64,000 nt of DNA from positions 806,001-870,000 of the forward strand of contig JAIUPT010000035.1 of NCBI GenBank assembly GCA_022315425.1, given 5' to 3'. Source of the DNA: Pseudevernia furfuracea. Lineage: Eukaryota; Ascomycota; Lecanoromycetes; Lecanorales; Parmeliaceae. The position numbers were made by a program, and so were the translations under genes. Numbering within the stretch: the stretch's first letter is position 1; every line of letters begins with the position of its first letter. The notes under the pieces are model-generated. The model did no database searches, had not been told where the DNA came from, and saw only the letters and a list, made by a program, of their open reading frames with translations. This document shows, piece after piece, positions 43,901-55,555 of the stretch.

Positions 43901-45601
43901 TCCACCAACATCATTATTATTATCAAACATCATTGCCATTGCCATATTATTATTATTAAATACCTACTTTACTTTACCTTTTGAATACTTGACGTATCTT
44001 ACCGTGTGGCTACTTACAATCAATTAGTTGGGAAGAGGCCAAAGAAGCGAGCCGGCTGTCTTTGGGCCTTGGCAGGGATCCCCCGCCCCCCCAAAAGTTC
44101 CACGCGTCGAAATTCGAGATCGAGCTAAATTACGCTTAGCGTGACACCGTAATTTCGACCTCCGACTAAAAATCTTAAAAATCTCATCCCAACCTAACAA
44201 CACCAACCATCCACGCTAGCTTACCTGATAGCCTCATCAGTAGCGCCTGCCACTGCAGTCGTCCAGCCTATACCAAATCGAGCATCACCAGATTTGGAAC
44301 TCTTGTTGACAGACGAGGTAAAGATCCCGGTGCGTGTGGGTTTGAAAAGAGGCAGAGCAAAGCAAAGCAAGAACGCGTCCTCATCAAGGCAAAGTCAAAA
44401 GCCCACATCATCATCATCATCATCATTACCATCATAATCATCCATCATCAAAGAAGCAAGATCGCGCAAACCCTCATCCATCCAAATCCCCGAAAACCCG
44501 GCGACTCTTGGGGTTTGAAACCTCGTAAGAAGCTACACATACAACGCTTCACTCCCTCATCTCTAATCGATATACAGGTCTTTGTTGACGTGACAAATTT
44601 CCTGCGAATCTGCCCCCGCCGCCCATCTCTGATCCAACAAAGCCAAAGGTGCAAGGACTCGTATTTAAGACGTGAAGGTCGTTGTCATCCATAAATTGCG
44701 GGGAAATTGCGCACCTGAACAACTCCGAAAAAGTGTGAAAGAGTGAGAGCCAGCGGAGTAGCCGGTGTATCCTGCCTCTCTGCGGTAAAGTCAAGTGCGC
44801 CTTACCCTCAAGTGCTGAGCGAACTGTTCGCACCACTCGGTACACGGTGACGATCCTGCCGATCGCGGACCTAGTACTACTATCTTTCGAGATTTGAGCC
44901 TTCACATCAAAAGGCCTCGATTCACGAGTTCTATCAAATCCAAAGTCAAAGTCGGCAAGAAAAGCGCCAACCTCATTAAGCTGCCAATTGCCCCACGAAT
45001 AAAATTCCCCTAGCTTAACAACTCGCGTGGCGGGCATAGCACTTGCCTCCTTCATCAGAGTCAACACTTTTTTCGCCAGTCTTGCCTCTTTCACACAACC
45101 AGTACCACCCTATCACTTCACTTTTTACAAGTGTCAGACTACCGTTTTGTGAAATCTGGGGCTCTTGATAACTCCCGTACTTGGCCTCTACGCTATCCAT
45201 AACCGCTTCACTAGCCAAGGCCTCTAAAGTTAGTCCTGAAGCATACACTTGTTGATTTACGCCATATTACCTTGCAAACGGCGAGGCCCCGTTCAATCTG
45301 AGCCGAGCACGAGGTTTGAGCGGAAAGCTTCCTGCCGTCCGACAAAGCTCCACACTTCCTTGCTCCAGGCTTGGCTGAGTACTTCAAGACCACACCGTCG
45401 TCGCGTGGTCTTATTAGTGTCCTGTCTTTCGGTTTGACATCTCACCAAGACACCCACTACTTCTAGTTGGAGGCTATTCACAACAAGCTCATCAGCGTTC
45501 CACTATTGCGATTCTGTAAGTCGAGCCGCTTCTTCACACGAGGGCGACCCTATTTTCATTCAGGACTCAGGCTGATGCGTCGTTGGCGACAGTCGCAGTT
45601 G
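40999..45601. other. Long gene desert upstream of CON7-type gene
   Basis: 4.6 kb with only short unsupported ORFs on both strands (largest 44549-45094, 181 aa minus, no motif). CA-rich (43790-43855), ATT (43915-43960) and CAT (44405-44426) microsatellites cluster in the last 2 kb. It probably contains the CON7 promoter and a long, perhaps spliced, leader: TTTCATTCAG at 45553-45562 is a plausible 5' UTR acceptor. Confidence 0.5.
43790..43855. repeat. CA-rich imperfect microsatellite
   Basis: Tract of ACAC, GCACAC and CACACA units with interruptions, directly visible. Noncoding, in the putative leader or promoter of the CON7-type gene. Confidence 0.85.
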
Positions 45602-47046
45602 ATGGACAGAGGTGCATCCGACCAATACTCGCAGTCAGGTTCGCTCACACGTCCGCTTTGAGCTTTGGCCACGGAGAACTCCATCCTAAGACACTGCCCC
45701 AGATTCAGCATCTACCGCGCAGTACCCACCCCAACAAGGAGGGCGGCCCTCGAATTATCCTCCTTCTCAGACATCAGCGTCCGAGTATTCAGCGAATCCA
45801 TCTTCGGCGCGTCCAGCCGGAGTGAACCCCGAATACGTCGCGCGTCAACACTACGCTCAACAACAGCACAATCACGCCAACACAGGAAGTATGGCTCAAG
45901 CAACAAGTCCGTCTATGTCCTTGCAAGATGGAAATTCGAATGACCATCATCATCCTCCACACATTAAGTCTAACGCGGATGTACCTGTAGATCCAAACAT
46001 TGCTCAAAGTCCTACTACCTACCCACCCTATTCGCCATACGCGCCTCACGACATGAATCATTACCAAGGTCACCCACCGCCTGGATACCCTCAACACTGG
46101 CCGCAACAATACGCTGGCCATCCACATGGAATGCCTGGAGGACCATACAGCTCGCCTGGGACAGGAGCATCTGCCCAAGGAACCCCATCCAGTGCCGGAC
46201 CACGTTCGGGTCAGGTGAGTAGCGCGCATTCCTTCCACACCGTCCGCTTGACTTAGACCTTGGAACAGAATCCTCACCCGCTTTCCCAGGTCTACTCCTT
46301 TGTTCCAATTCCAGGTGCTCAACAACACAAGCGCCCTCGTCGCCGCTACGAAGAGATTGAACGCATGTACAAATGTGGGTGGCAAGGATGCGAGAAGGCA
46401 TACGGTACATTGAACCACTTGAACGCGCATGTTACGATGCAGTCGCACGGTCAAAAGCGTACACCGGAAGGTTGGTCTACCTTTTTTTTGTTTTGATTTG
46501 TCGCAAACACGCGTTTTTGGTTAGATCGCAAAAATTCCCCAGGATTTGGTCCTGGATTTACTAGTCAAGTTACACAACATAAGCCTTGTTATTGGTGTCG
46601 CCGCTATGTTGCATGTAGCCCTATGCTTCCCTTTGAATTCTATGGTTCCGCTTAACTAGCATGAACTTAGCGCCTACTAACACACTACTATAGAATTCAA
46701 AGAAATTCGAAAGGAGTGGAAGCAACGTAAGAAGGAAGAAGATAACCAGCGCAAGGTTGAAGAAGAGAGAGTGCGCGCCGCAAACGGAGGCAGCGAACCA
46801 TCGGCCGACCCCAACCAGCCCCCAGGCGGGCAGAACTACCCACCTGGACCAGGCCGGCCTCAGCTACCTCCGATTGGATACGCCCCTGCCAGCGGCCAAG
46901 TTCCATCCGGCGGTTACCCAAGTGGGGTCGACCAGATGTACCAGGCTCAGGGAAACGGCCAGGTATACCCACAGTACCCGCACTCGCCCTACGGCCAAGG
47001 GCAACAAATGTACGAACAACCTAAATTACAAAGGGCGGGAACATGA
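45602..47046 (+). CDS. con7: C2H2 transcription factor, CON7-like
   Basis: Four exons: 45602-45638, 45691-46214, 46269-46470, 46694-47046; 371 aa. The start ATG 45602 opens MDRGASDQYSQS, as in fungal homologues; an in-frame ATG at 45575 is an alternative. The N-terminal half is Pro/Gln/Tyr-rich (YPPQQGGRPSNYPPSQTSAS, MAQATSPSMSLQDG, YSPYAPHDMNHYQGH). Then come VYSFVPIPGAQQHKRPRRRY and one zinc finger, C-x4-C-x12-H-x5-H (MYKCGWQGCEKAYGTLNHLN...), followed by the basic helix KRTPEEFKEIRKEWKQRKKE. The C-terminus is Pro/Tyr-rich. Con7 in a rice-blast relative controls conidium formation and infection-related development; the role here is inferred. Intron 3 (223 nt) is long. Confidence 0.87.
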
Positions 47047-47949
47047 TGCTGACATGCAGCGCAGAAACTAATAGCTTCAATCGCTATGTTGCTCCGGGAA
47101 TTGACTTGCTGTGCTCAAGTTGTCCTTTTCCTCGATAATTCGCGTACGATATTGGAAGCGTCTGGTCAAAAGCATATAGGTGGGAGTGGAGGAAAGGAAT
47201 ACCTGATAGGTGGTGGCTATCTGCAGTCATAGCTTACGGAGTCATCATGCATTGGGCAGGCTAGTTGAGACGGTGTCGTCTTCATCATGGGTTGACTTGC
47301 GCAGCACGAGATGACGATTTTTCTTTTGTCCTTGCCGGTAATTTTTGCAGTGCGTTTTCCTTTTCGGCGGCAAGCATGCAGGAACGCAAACTCTCGAGAC
47401 CGATGGAATCACGGGGTACCAGCCAGATGAATCAATCTTGCTTCTTCAGCATACATGCATGGCACATACATGGGATGTGGAGGCTCTTATCTTTTCCTGA
47501 GTTTGTTCGTTATTCCCTGGAGAGCGTTGATAGATGGGAGGCAGACCATATCTGGGCGGCGATGCTTTCGTTGACGGCGGCTTGAAACGATCCTAAATTG
47601 AAGACATGCTACTGTACGCAGAATTTTAGCAGCAGGCCCACCAGCAGATTGAATAATTAATGTCGATAGTTGCTATCATGCGTCTCGATTGCAGTGCAGA
47701 CTTTTCGAAAATTTTCGAGGTCGGTGCTGTAATTTAAGCAAGATAACTGGGACAGTGATGTCTTTATTATATCCTTGAGATGTTGAGTAATCAACCTCTG
47801 CCTTACTATGCTGCAAGGGCGATGGACCCATTTATGCAAAGCCACTGGGTTCTACTTTAATAATAAGTAATGTACTTAGCTTGGAGTCTTGGGACCCGAG
47901 GAAGTGGTAAGAATGGTAAGGATGATGGCTTCTAAGCCTTATGGGTAGT

Positions 47950-48016
47950 GATAGTAGTAGTGTAGTAGTGTAGTAGTGTAGTACTGGAGTGTAGTAGTGC
48001 AGTAGTGTAGTAGTGG
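47950..48016. repeat. GTAGTAGT(G) tandem repeat array
   Basis: About seven copies of the 8-mer TAGTAGTG with interruptions (GTACTGGA, GCAG). Noncoding. Confidence 0.92.
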
Positions 48017-48233
48017 TATGTAATACTAGTGCGAGTCTGGAGATACCTATCTAGCAGCGGACGCGAAGGAAGCTTTAGCCATGCCATGAAGATATGCAGG
48101 TTGTAATATAAATAATAATGTACCTTACTCCGTAGTCCGTAGTCTGTACGCCGTGTAGCTGGTACACGCCGTGCGCGTCAAAGCATCTCGGGCAAACTAT
48201 GGGAACTAATATAGGGAACTCGAGGAAGCTAGG

Positions 48234-48234
48234 T

Positions 48235-48267
<33 letters not shown>

Positions 48268-48268
48268 C
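48234..48268. repeat. CATCTCG 7-mer tandem repeat
   Basis: Five copies of CATCTCG (first TATCTCG, last CATCTCC) in a row. Noncoding. Confidence 0.95.
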
Positions 48269-48510
48269 TTGACACTAGACAGTATAGCTACAAGCTTACC
48301 AACTACCCGGGATGCACTACGGAGTAACTTGCTGCATTCAACTTTGACGACTTGCTTAAGGGGCTGAAGAAGGCTGAAGGCTGAAGGCTGAGAGGCTGCT
48401 TTTTGCCTTTGGTGCCTTTGCCCTTGCCCTTGCCTCTGCCTCTTCTGTCTATACTCTAGCTCCCTCCCAACATCTGCATAACCTCGTCTGACTTTCTATC
48501 ATCCCCTTCA

Positions 48511-50811
48511 ATGCTCCATTGCACCGCTTGTATACGAAGTTGTATACGCACTGTCTTCTCTCACCTCCGCAATACTCAACGTATATTGACATCATCCTCT
48601 CCTCATTTCCTCACCAGAGAAGCAACCCGACGTCCAAAATGCCTTCCACGGGGCTATGCCACAGAGGCTTCTTTGCCTCGAGATATGCCGTACAGCGGAT
48701 CAGCACTGATTCCTCAATTTTCAAGCCATTTCCGTGATGGAGGCAAAAAGTCAGACATTGAACTCGAAGTACGCTGGCTGAAGGATCCCGTGAAGCTGGC
48801 GAACCATACCGTCAAGCTGCTGAAGGGAGATGATTTCCAGAAAGCACTGGAGATTGTCAGGCTGGCCAGCAAAAATGTGGAATGTACCGTTGGCTGGAAT
48901 CATCTCATTGACTATGAAATGAGTAAAGCGAGGGTTACCAACGCTGTCAAGCTATATAATGAGGTAAGCTCTTACCTTGTTCATCAATTGGCTTATATTC
49001 TAGGCTGATGCTTGCTCAAGATGAAGAAGCGTGCGCAGCGGCCAGATGCATATACCTTCACTATACTTTTCCGCGGCTTCTCCTCGTATCCTCAATTTTC
49101 GCAGTCCACTTCCCGTGCTCTCTCCATATACCGGTCCATGTCCGCCGAGAACAGCCCTGTCAGGCCGTCGATCATTCATACCAACGCGGTTCTGAAAGTC
49201 TGTGCTCTGGCACATGATATTGATGCCCTCCTAGACGTTGCGGCCGAGTTGCCTACACGTGGCAGTCGTGCACCGAATAACCTCACTTTCACCACCATAT
49301 TGAACGCTATACGGAGTAAGGCCTCCGGAGCCAGAGGGGAGGGGGATACGGGAAGAAACGAGATAATAGCGCGAGCAGTCCAGCAAGCACGCAAGCTCTG
49401 GGTGGAGATCAGACAACGCTGGATGAGCGGAGATCTACGCCTGGATGAGGAGTTCGTCTGCGCCATGGGGAGATTACTGTTACTTGGGAGTGAGACTAAA
49501 GACCACGACGATGTCCTTTCGCTGCTTGAGCAGACAATGGGTATACCACGACAAGTAGCCCGAGTAGCCGACCCAGCTCTCGGAAGAGCTGAAGAAGCTT
49601 CTGGAACTAATGACGACCCGGAGCTCCCACCCGATTCACCAGCGAACGTCGACCTAGAGACTTTGCTTTCACCATCAAAAGAAGAAAACGACCTCCTCGA
49701 ACCGACCAGCAATCCATTCGCCCCTCTTTCCAACGACGCTAGGCCAACTCAGTCAGCCGTCCGCCCAGGCTGTAACACCCTGTCCCTCGTACTGGACGCC
49801 TGCATTCGCCTCAAATATGTCCGTGCTGCGCAAAACTACTGGGGCCTCCTCACCTCACCCGAGGGCTACCACAAGATCATTCCCGATAGCGAAAACTACC
49901 ACATGTATCTGCGTCTACTCCGTCTCCAGCGATCCGCAAAGCTCGCCGTTGAACTCGTTGACGAGATGAGATCTGGCAATTTGACGGGTAAGGCAGGTGC
50001 GGTGCAGACGAAGACTTTCAGAATCGCTCTGAGTTGTTGTGTCAGGGATATAAATAACAAAAATTCGATTCACCTTGCTGGAAAGCTGGTCAGGATGATG
50101 AGGGACACGCTACCCCATCCCGACGCTAAGGCTCTGAGCATGTACCTTCGAGTTGCGCTCGGCCAGAAGCCTCGAGATTGGCGTGTTATCATGGGCGTGA
50201 TTCATGGCACTGAGCTTGGAGTGAGGAATCTACGTAGCTTACTAGCTTATGATCCCGCTGGGCCACAGAAGCAGACCGAAGAGGATATCTTGGAGCTGGT
50301 GAGGGGACTTGTTAGTGCGTTTGATGTGGTGCTCGACCTCGGCAATGAGGAGATGAGTGGTGAGGAGAAGAAGAGGTGCCGGGAGCAGAGGCATACGCTG
50401 GCGGCATACGTTACGAGGACCCATAACCGGCTTGTGGCGGAGCGTAAAGGTGTCGAAGTAAAATATGGGGAGGATGAGGGTACGGGCGGGAAGATGACAC
50501 CGTCTCAGAATGGCAGAATTGGAAGGGGGTATGGTGGCCACCACAAGGCAGCTGGGGAGGGTGAAAATGATGGCTTTGAAAGTACGACGGATGAGGTTGT
50601 GGCTCGAAGGCCAGCAGAGGAGGTCAGTCATAGAAATTTTGGGCCTGGAAAAGGAGAATGGAAGAGGGGATTGAAAATGCGAGGGAGGGTGCAGAAGTGG
50701 AGGAAGAGTGATGAGGAGACAAAGAATAGGGAGAGAGTGGATAGGGTGAGGGCGTGGAAATCCCAATTGGGACGGAATGAGGAACGGGTAGAACGGTACG
50801 AGGCATCGTAA
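48511..50811 (+). CDS. Mitochondrial pentatricopeptide repeat (PPR) protein
   Basis: Two exons: 48511-48963 and 49021-50811 (57-nt intron, phase 0); 747 aa. The N-terminus is basic and Ser/Thr/Arg-rich (CIRSCIRTVFSHLRNTQRIL, PKCLPRGYATEAS), a likely mitochondrial presequence. PPR-type helices follow: VGWNHLIDYEMSKARVTNAV, KRAQRPDAYTFTILFRGFS, PSIIHTNAVLKVCALAHDID, NNLTFTTILNAIR, CNTLSLVLDACIRLKYVRAA, ENYHMYLRLLRLQRSAKLAV. The C-terminal ~130 residues are charged and Lys/Arg/Glu-rich. PPR proteins bind organellar RNA in processing, stability or translation. Overall layout is reminiscent of fungal Ccm1-like proteins, but I would not assign orthology. Confidence 0.82.
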
Positions 50812-52270
50812 TGGCGGCTTGGAATCATGGCCACTGTATATGTATCTAAGCAAAGTACTTGATTGCATACCCGTGTCTATCATGGTCATATGGTTTCACG
50901 CAGGTACAAGAAATACCGTTTGATTGACTGTCGGCTGCTGAGAATCACCAAGCCTTGACGAGAGTGGCCAAAGGGACAATGTTTCCTCGAGAATGTTCAA
51001 TTGGTTATTGCAGACACAAGACCCGCGTATATTCTATACTGAATCCAAAAGTCGCCCGGGGCTCGGGATATGGAACACGGCAAGAGTCCGTGCCCGTGAG
51101 GGAATTCTTGACCCTGTTTACAGTCGCCAGCCGCTGTCCCTTTCTTCACTCTTCCCGGAAACCAACGATACCATGTCCCTCTCTGAGCAGGATGATGATC
51201 ATCATCACAGCGCCAGCTACCCTACCCTACCCTACCCTTGCCTCCCGATTGAGGAGCACACGTGCCCGAAAAGCCCGGTTATTTTCTCGGGATTGCTGCT
51301 CTTGGGCAGACGGATCGTCGAGGAGGGCGAGGTGCTATATCCTATTTTTTTTTTGGAAATCGGGGCGCAAGGATCCCCAGATGAGGGAAGTGGGCGGCGA
51401 GCCGTAGTAGGCCATGGTCGGCGAGAGCTTGCTCGTGAGTATGTACATGATTTGCAACTTCGCAAAGCGATGTAAAACTTGTCATGCAGCGAGTGAGCTA
51501 GGCAGAGCAGTGAGGTACTCTACCTAGGTCAAACCTCAGGGTAGACTCCAGAAGCTCAGAGGAGGGAGATGAGTAGTAGGAGGTAGTCTCCGTTTGGATT
51601 TTCATCCACAATTCATACAAGCCAAATGAAAGAGAATGAAAAAAACCGACAATTGACGTATAGGAGCAGTTCACACAAAGTGGTTTATAAAAAATGAGCA
51701 GTGTTCTTCATGTTGACGTCGGAATTCACGGATTATCACCTCCGCAGGCGCCGTGTGTTGGCAGCGCTGTTCAGTCATTATAGCTGTCACGATGATTCGA
51801 TTGTCCAAATAAATGTCGAGCGAGAGCGATTAAACGTTGACTCCCGTCATATGGCACGGCTAAGCCGTCATTGATGTGAGAAGAAAGTCTCCTTCCAGCT
51901 GCGAGATGCTGTGTCACCTCTCAACCCCAGTCCCCGCTATGCAAGGAGACAACTGCTTTGCATCACTGTGTCATAAAAGGCCGGCACTGGTATTCAACAA
52001 CGGAAGCCGCGTGCCTTGTTTCGTTGTAAGGCAAGCATTTCCTAACCTCTGTCCACGCTATGTCGCCTCAATCTATGCCCAATGCCCAAACGCCATGCGC
52101 TTTCAAGATGCTACCAATAGTCCCATAAGGTTGATTCTTTGATATTTTCACGATCGCTGTGGAAATGGTGCGGAGTGATATGCCACGAATGCCAATGCAA
52201 CGCTTGCAAATAGTCATAGGACAGTACATGATGTACTAGAGGCCCTAATTAAAGGCATATGCGTCAGTCC
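50812..52270. other. Intergenic region between convergent genes
   Basis: 1.46 kb between convergent stops. Contains four CTACC units at 51218-51238 and a T run at 51348-51355. Short ORFs (50955-51475, 51876-52142) lack motifs. No gene supported. Confidence 0.5.
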
Positions 52271-54009
52271 TTATGCTTGGACATTATCAGTCGTCTGCGC
52301 AACATGATCTTCGTCCGCGCCAGAAAGGTTTCCTCCTTCGTCAGAGGTCGATGACTCGGTGTCATCCCTTGATATTGCACTTTGTCAGAGAGTGAGCAAA
52401 CCCTGGTCGAACACGAGCGACAAGGGTGGGAGACAAGTGGGAAACAGGGATTCTCTTACCATCTTTGAGCTTCTATGCGCCGCACCCAGCGTGCCGTAAT
52501 TTTTATCCTCTCCCTCACGCTTGTCGTAGGTATCAGTTTGTATTTCTCTTCCTCCCCAATTGGTAAGATGCTGGCGAACCAGTAGGGGAAAAGGGCAGGG
52601 TCATCTGGTGGAGGACCGTAGGACGCGAGGACACCCTCGCGAAGCCAAGGAGCGGATGCAGCCCGCATCCTCGTGATAAAGTCAGTGCCGATTTTCAGCA
52701 GCTCCTGCGTCGACATGTAGTCGATCTGGCTTGTCAGGTCATGTTGTGCTGGAGCGGGACCGGTGGTTTCAGTTGCTTCCACCTGCTCTTCTTCTGCCAG
52801 TGAAATGTCGTCAAGGCGCTCGATGTTACCCACGACGTAACCGTCGAGCATGTCCCAGTGCTTCACCCGAAACCTGGAAATCCCTCGCGTTTCAACCAGA
52901 CTTCGGCCATCTGGCATGTATTGAAGGCTGTTGATGTGGACCAAAGTTCCATACTGCAGAAACTGAACAGAGCCCAAATTGCCTTGTGGGACGGCCCTCC
53001 GATTGTACATGAGCATCCCAAATCTGCCATCCCCACTGTCGATAGCACGTCTGATCATGAGGCGATACCGGGGTTCGAAGATGTGAAGGAAAGTGGGCAT
53101 CGACGGGTACGCAAGCGTGCAGACGAAAAGTGGAACGTTCTCTTCCCCGAGCATGGGCACTTCCTCCTGTGCAGCAGCTTCAGCCCTTGCAGCCACTAGA
53201 TCTGGACAAAGACCATTGAGGAGCTTCGATAGCCTTTTGTTTCCGGGCACGTTTCGAACACCGGGTGGCATTGGTAGATCCCTTCGACATATTGGGCACA
53301 TTGTAGAATGGTCTAGCACACGAGCAACACACTTTCGGCAGAATGTGTGTCCACAACTTGTTGTCAAAGGGTCCAGCATCAGAGCATAGCAGACTTGGCA
53401 ATCCAGCTCGGTCTTTGTAGCTTCCTTGAGATGAGCTAGCATGGATATATCAAGATCTTCGTAGCTGTCTCCAGTGGGTGACATGGTCTGGTAGGCAACC
53501 TCGGAATCGTACTTGAGTTCGCCGATCTCAGCCATTGTGTATGTAGCGACCAAGCGCCCCCCATTGAGTATCCTAGATGCCGGATACCTAGGCTCTTTTG
53601 AGCTGTCAACCACATTCCTCCAACGAGGCCTTTCGTCCAATAATGTCGGTGAGGGGCTTGTCAAAGGCCTGGAATGGGCAATCTCGATGCTCACTCGTTC
53701 CATGACCTTGGCCAACGTGACATCTTGACTACAATCACCCAGCGAATGATCCCTCGCGCATTCTTTGAATGGGCAGGTGAAGCCTTCTTGCCGATTGGCC
53801 GTCATGGGGTATGTAACTCCTGTTCTAATGTGAAGTTCTGGCAGGCAGATCCGACACAAGGAGTTGCCGCATGGCAGTGTGAGAGGCGTTCGAAGTGGCA
53901 GGGAGCATTGCGAGCATTGGACCAGGCGAACGATGGCACGGGCGTCACGGTGGGGGTCCACAGTGTTGGAGGTATTCGGCTTGAGAGCAGCATTCATCGA
54001 GGCAATCAT
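52271..54009 (-). CDS. RING finger protein with LON substrate-binding domain (LONRF-like)
   Basis: Two exons on the minus strand: 54009-52460 and 52379-52271 (80-nt intron); 552 aa. A degenerate N-terminal RING-like zinc module (CSQCSLPLRTPLTLPCGNSL ... CPFKEC) is followed by a canonical C3HC4 RING (CQVCYALMLDPLTTSCGHTF ... CPICRRDLP) and then a LON N-terminal domain (VPLFVCTLAYPSMPTFLHIF, YGTLVHINSLQYMPDGRSLV). It is probably an E3 ubiquitin ligase with LON-type substrate recognition; target unknown. If the last intron is not removed the protein ends six bases later (EAQRW). Splicing adds a 35-residue acidic tail (SRDDTESSTSDEGGNLSGAD). The frame is open upstream of ATG 54009, so an earlier start in another exon is possible. 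Confidence 0.87.
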
Positions 54010-55555
54010 AGCAGTAGTTGAGGGAGTAGATGAATCTTGAACGAAAGTCGTGGCGGGTGCACTTGGGGCCCCTTGGTTTTTTGAAGCAGACTCATCTATA
54101 CCGCTCTGTCTCCTCCATGTGATGGGCTGGTGAATTGGGCGGGGAGGGAGTGGAGGTCGGGCTAATGTGCCAAGTGGGCTTTGGTGGGGGCTGGCTGAGG
54201 GTAGGTAGACTGGGGAAGAATGTGGTAGTTAGGTGGAGTAGTAGAATGGGTGAGTATGAGTATGTCAATGGAGTAGAATGGGTGAGTATGAGACTATGAG
54301 TATCTCCATGGAGTGTATGGTAGGACAAAAGGGAAGAGAGGTACTGTAGGTATAAAGGTGTGTGAATAATCAAGGTACTACTTTTAAGAGACCGAGAAAA
54401 TATGCACCAATGAGCAATGGGAAGTGGGGTGACTTTTGAGTCGTTCCTACGACATTCTCTTCTCGGATCACGGACCAATATTATTTTATTTTACTACTCT
54501 ATCTCCCCAGATTTAAGAAACAGGGAGAAAGTAAAGTAAAGGAAATTGATGCCGGTGCCGATAGGTGCTGTTGCGTCCATGTGTCACGGTAAAAGGAGTG
54601 TGATCAAGTTCCTTCCAAAATGTAAGTTGTTTTAAAAGGCGAATGGCGAATGGCGAATGGCAATAAATGTAAATATTAATAAGAGGAAATCCACCGAATC
54701 GTCGGTCAACAATGTGGATAAAATGGATGATAATGGATAATGGATAATGGATAATGGATATTCGATAACCATGCACTCTCTATGACGCGGATCATTTATT
54801 ACCTAAGCTAGCTCTAAAAACTACCTTAACCATAGACTATAGTAAGATGTATCGAGTACAGTAATACCTTAAGCTATATCGACTCGAGTAAAGCCACGAC
54901 TCCCACACTAGAACGAGGCTGAAATAAACCTCTCTTGCCCCCCAGATCCCCCTGCTCATTGGCCAGGATGCTCAAGTCCGCCCAATCAAAAGTGCGTCAT
55001 ACTCTAGGTAAGCAGGCATAACTCATAAACATCATCCTACTGCAACTCGATCCTCAATCCCTCATTTCCTCACCATCAACCTTTAAGCTTTCATCTACCT
55101 AGCATATTGCCATTCTTGCATGCATGCACATGAGGCACACTCACTTGCTTGTTATTGAGCCCTTTGCACAATGGCATTTACGGAGAGAAGCCATGAGAGA
55201 TCCAAAGAAACCCTCCACGGTCATTTGGAATTCAGCTACCCTACCCTTCCATATCCTACAAATCCCCTCTCCAGCCCCTTCAGAGACCGAGTATTTGCAA
55301 GCACCTGCCCGGCCCCATACAATACTCCAACCCAATGCTTGCAAGCCTTTTCCCCTATCTTTGCTTACTTGTCGTCAAACGTACCTAGAACATAAAAAGA
55401 CATGGGTATCAGTTCTGCCAAGTAACACCGTCGCTATGTCAATGAATATGCGTGCTCCTGAACCACCTCCCCTGCCTCGACTAGCCCCTCTCACACCACC
55501 TTGCCTGACCGCGCCAACGTAGCTGAGAGCCTGCCTTGGGTCCAAACCGTCGTAC
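54010..55555. other. Intergenic region with short repeats
   Basis: 1.55 kb between the RING/LON start and the Rictor stop (both minus). It includes GGGTGAGTATGAG repeats (54246-54296), GCGAATG repeats (54641-54660) and the TAATGGA array. ORFs at 54092-54478 (-) and 55124-55522 (+) are low-complexity and unsupported. Confidence 0.5.
54722..54760. repeat. GGATAAT 7-mer tandem repeat
   Basis: About five copies of TAATGGA/GGATAAT in a row, directly visible. Noncoding. Confidence 0.93.

Larger units (their letters stand above)
47047..48510. other. Intergenic region rich in short tandem repeats
   Basis: 1.46 kb between two plus-strand genes. Besides the listed arrays it holds GAAGGCTG repeats (48361-48398) and GCCCTT/GCCTCT repeats (48405-48442). 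No gene or RNA recognised. Confidence 0.5.

Noticed and set aside
44549..45094. 181-aa minus-strand ORF upstream of the CON7-type gene
   Set aside because: No motif, atypical composition, and it lies antisense to the probable leader of the CON7-type gene.
51218..51238. CTACC repeats as a possible interstitial telomere
   Set aside because: The unit is CTACC, not the fungal TTAGGG complement, and only four copies are present.
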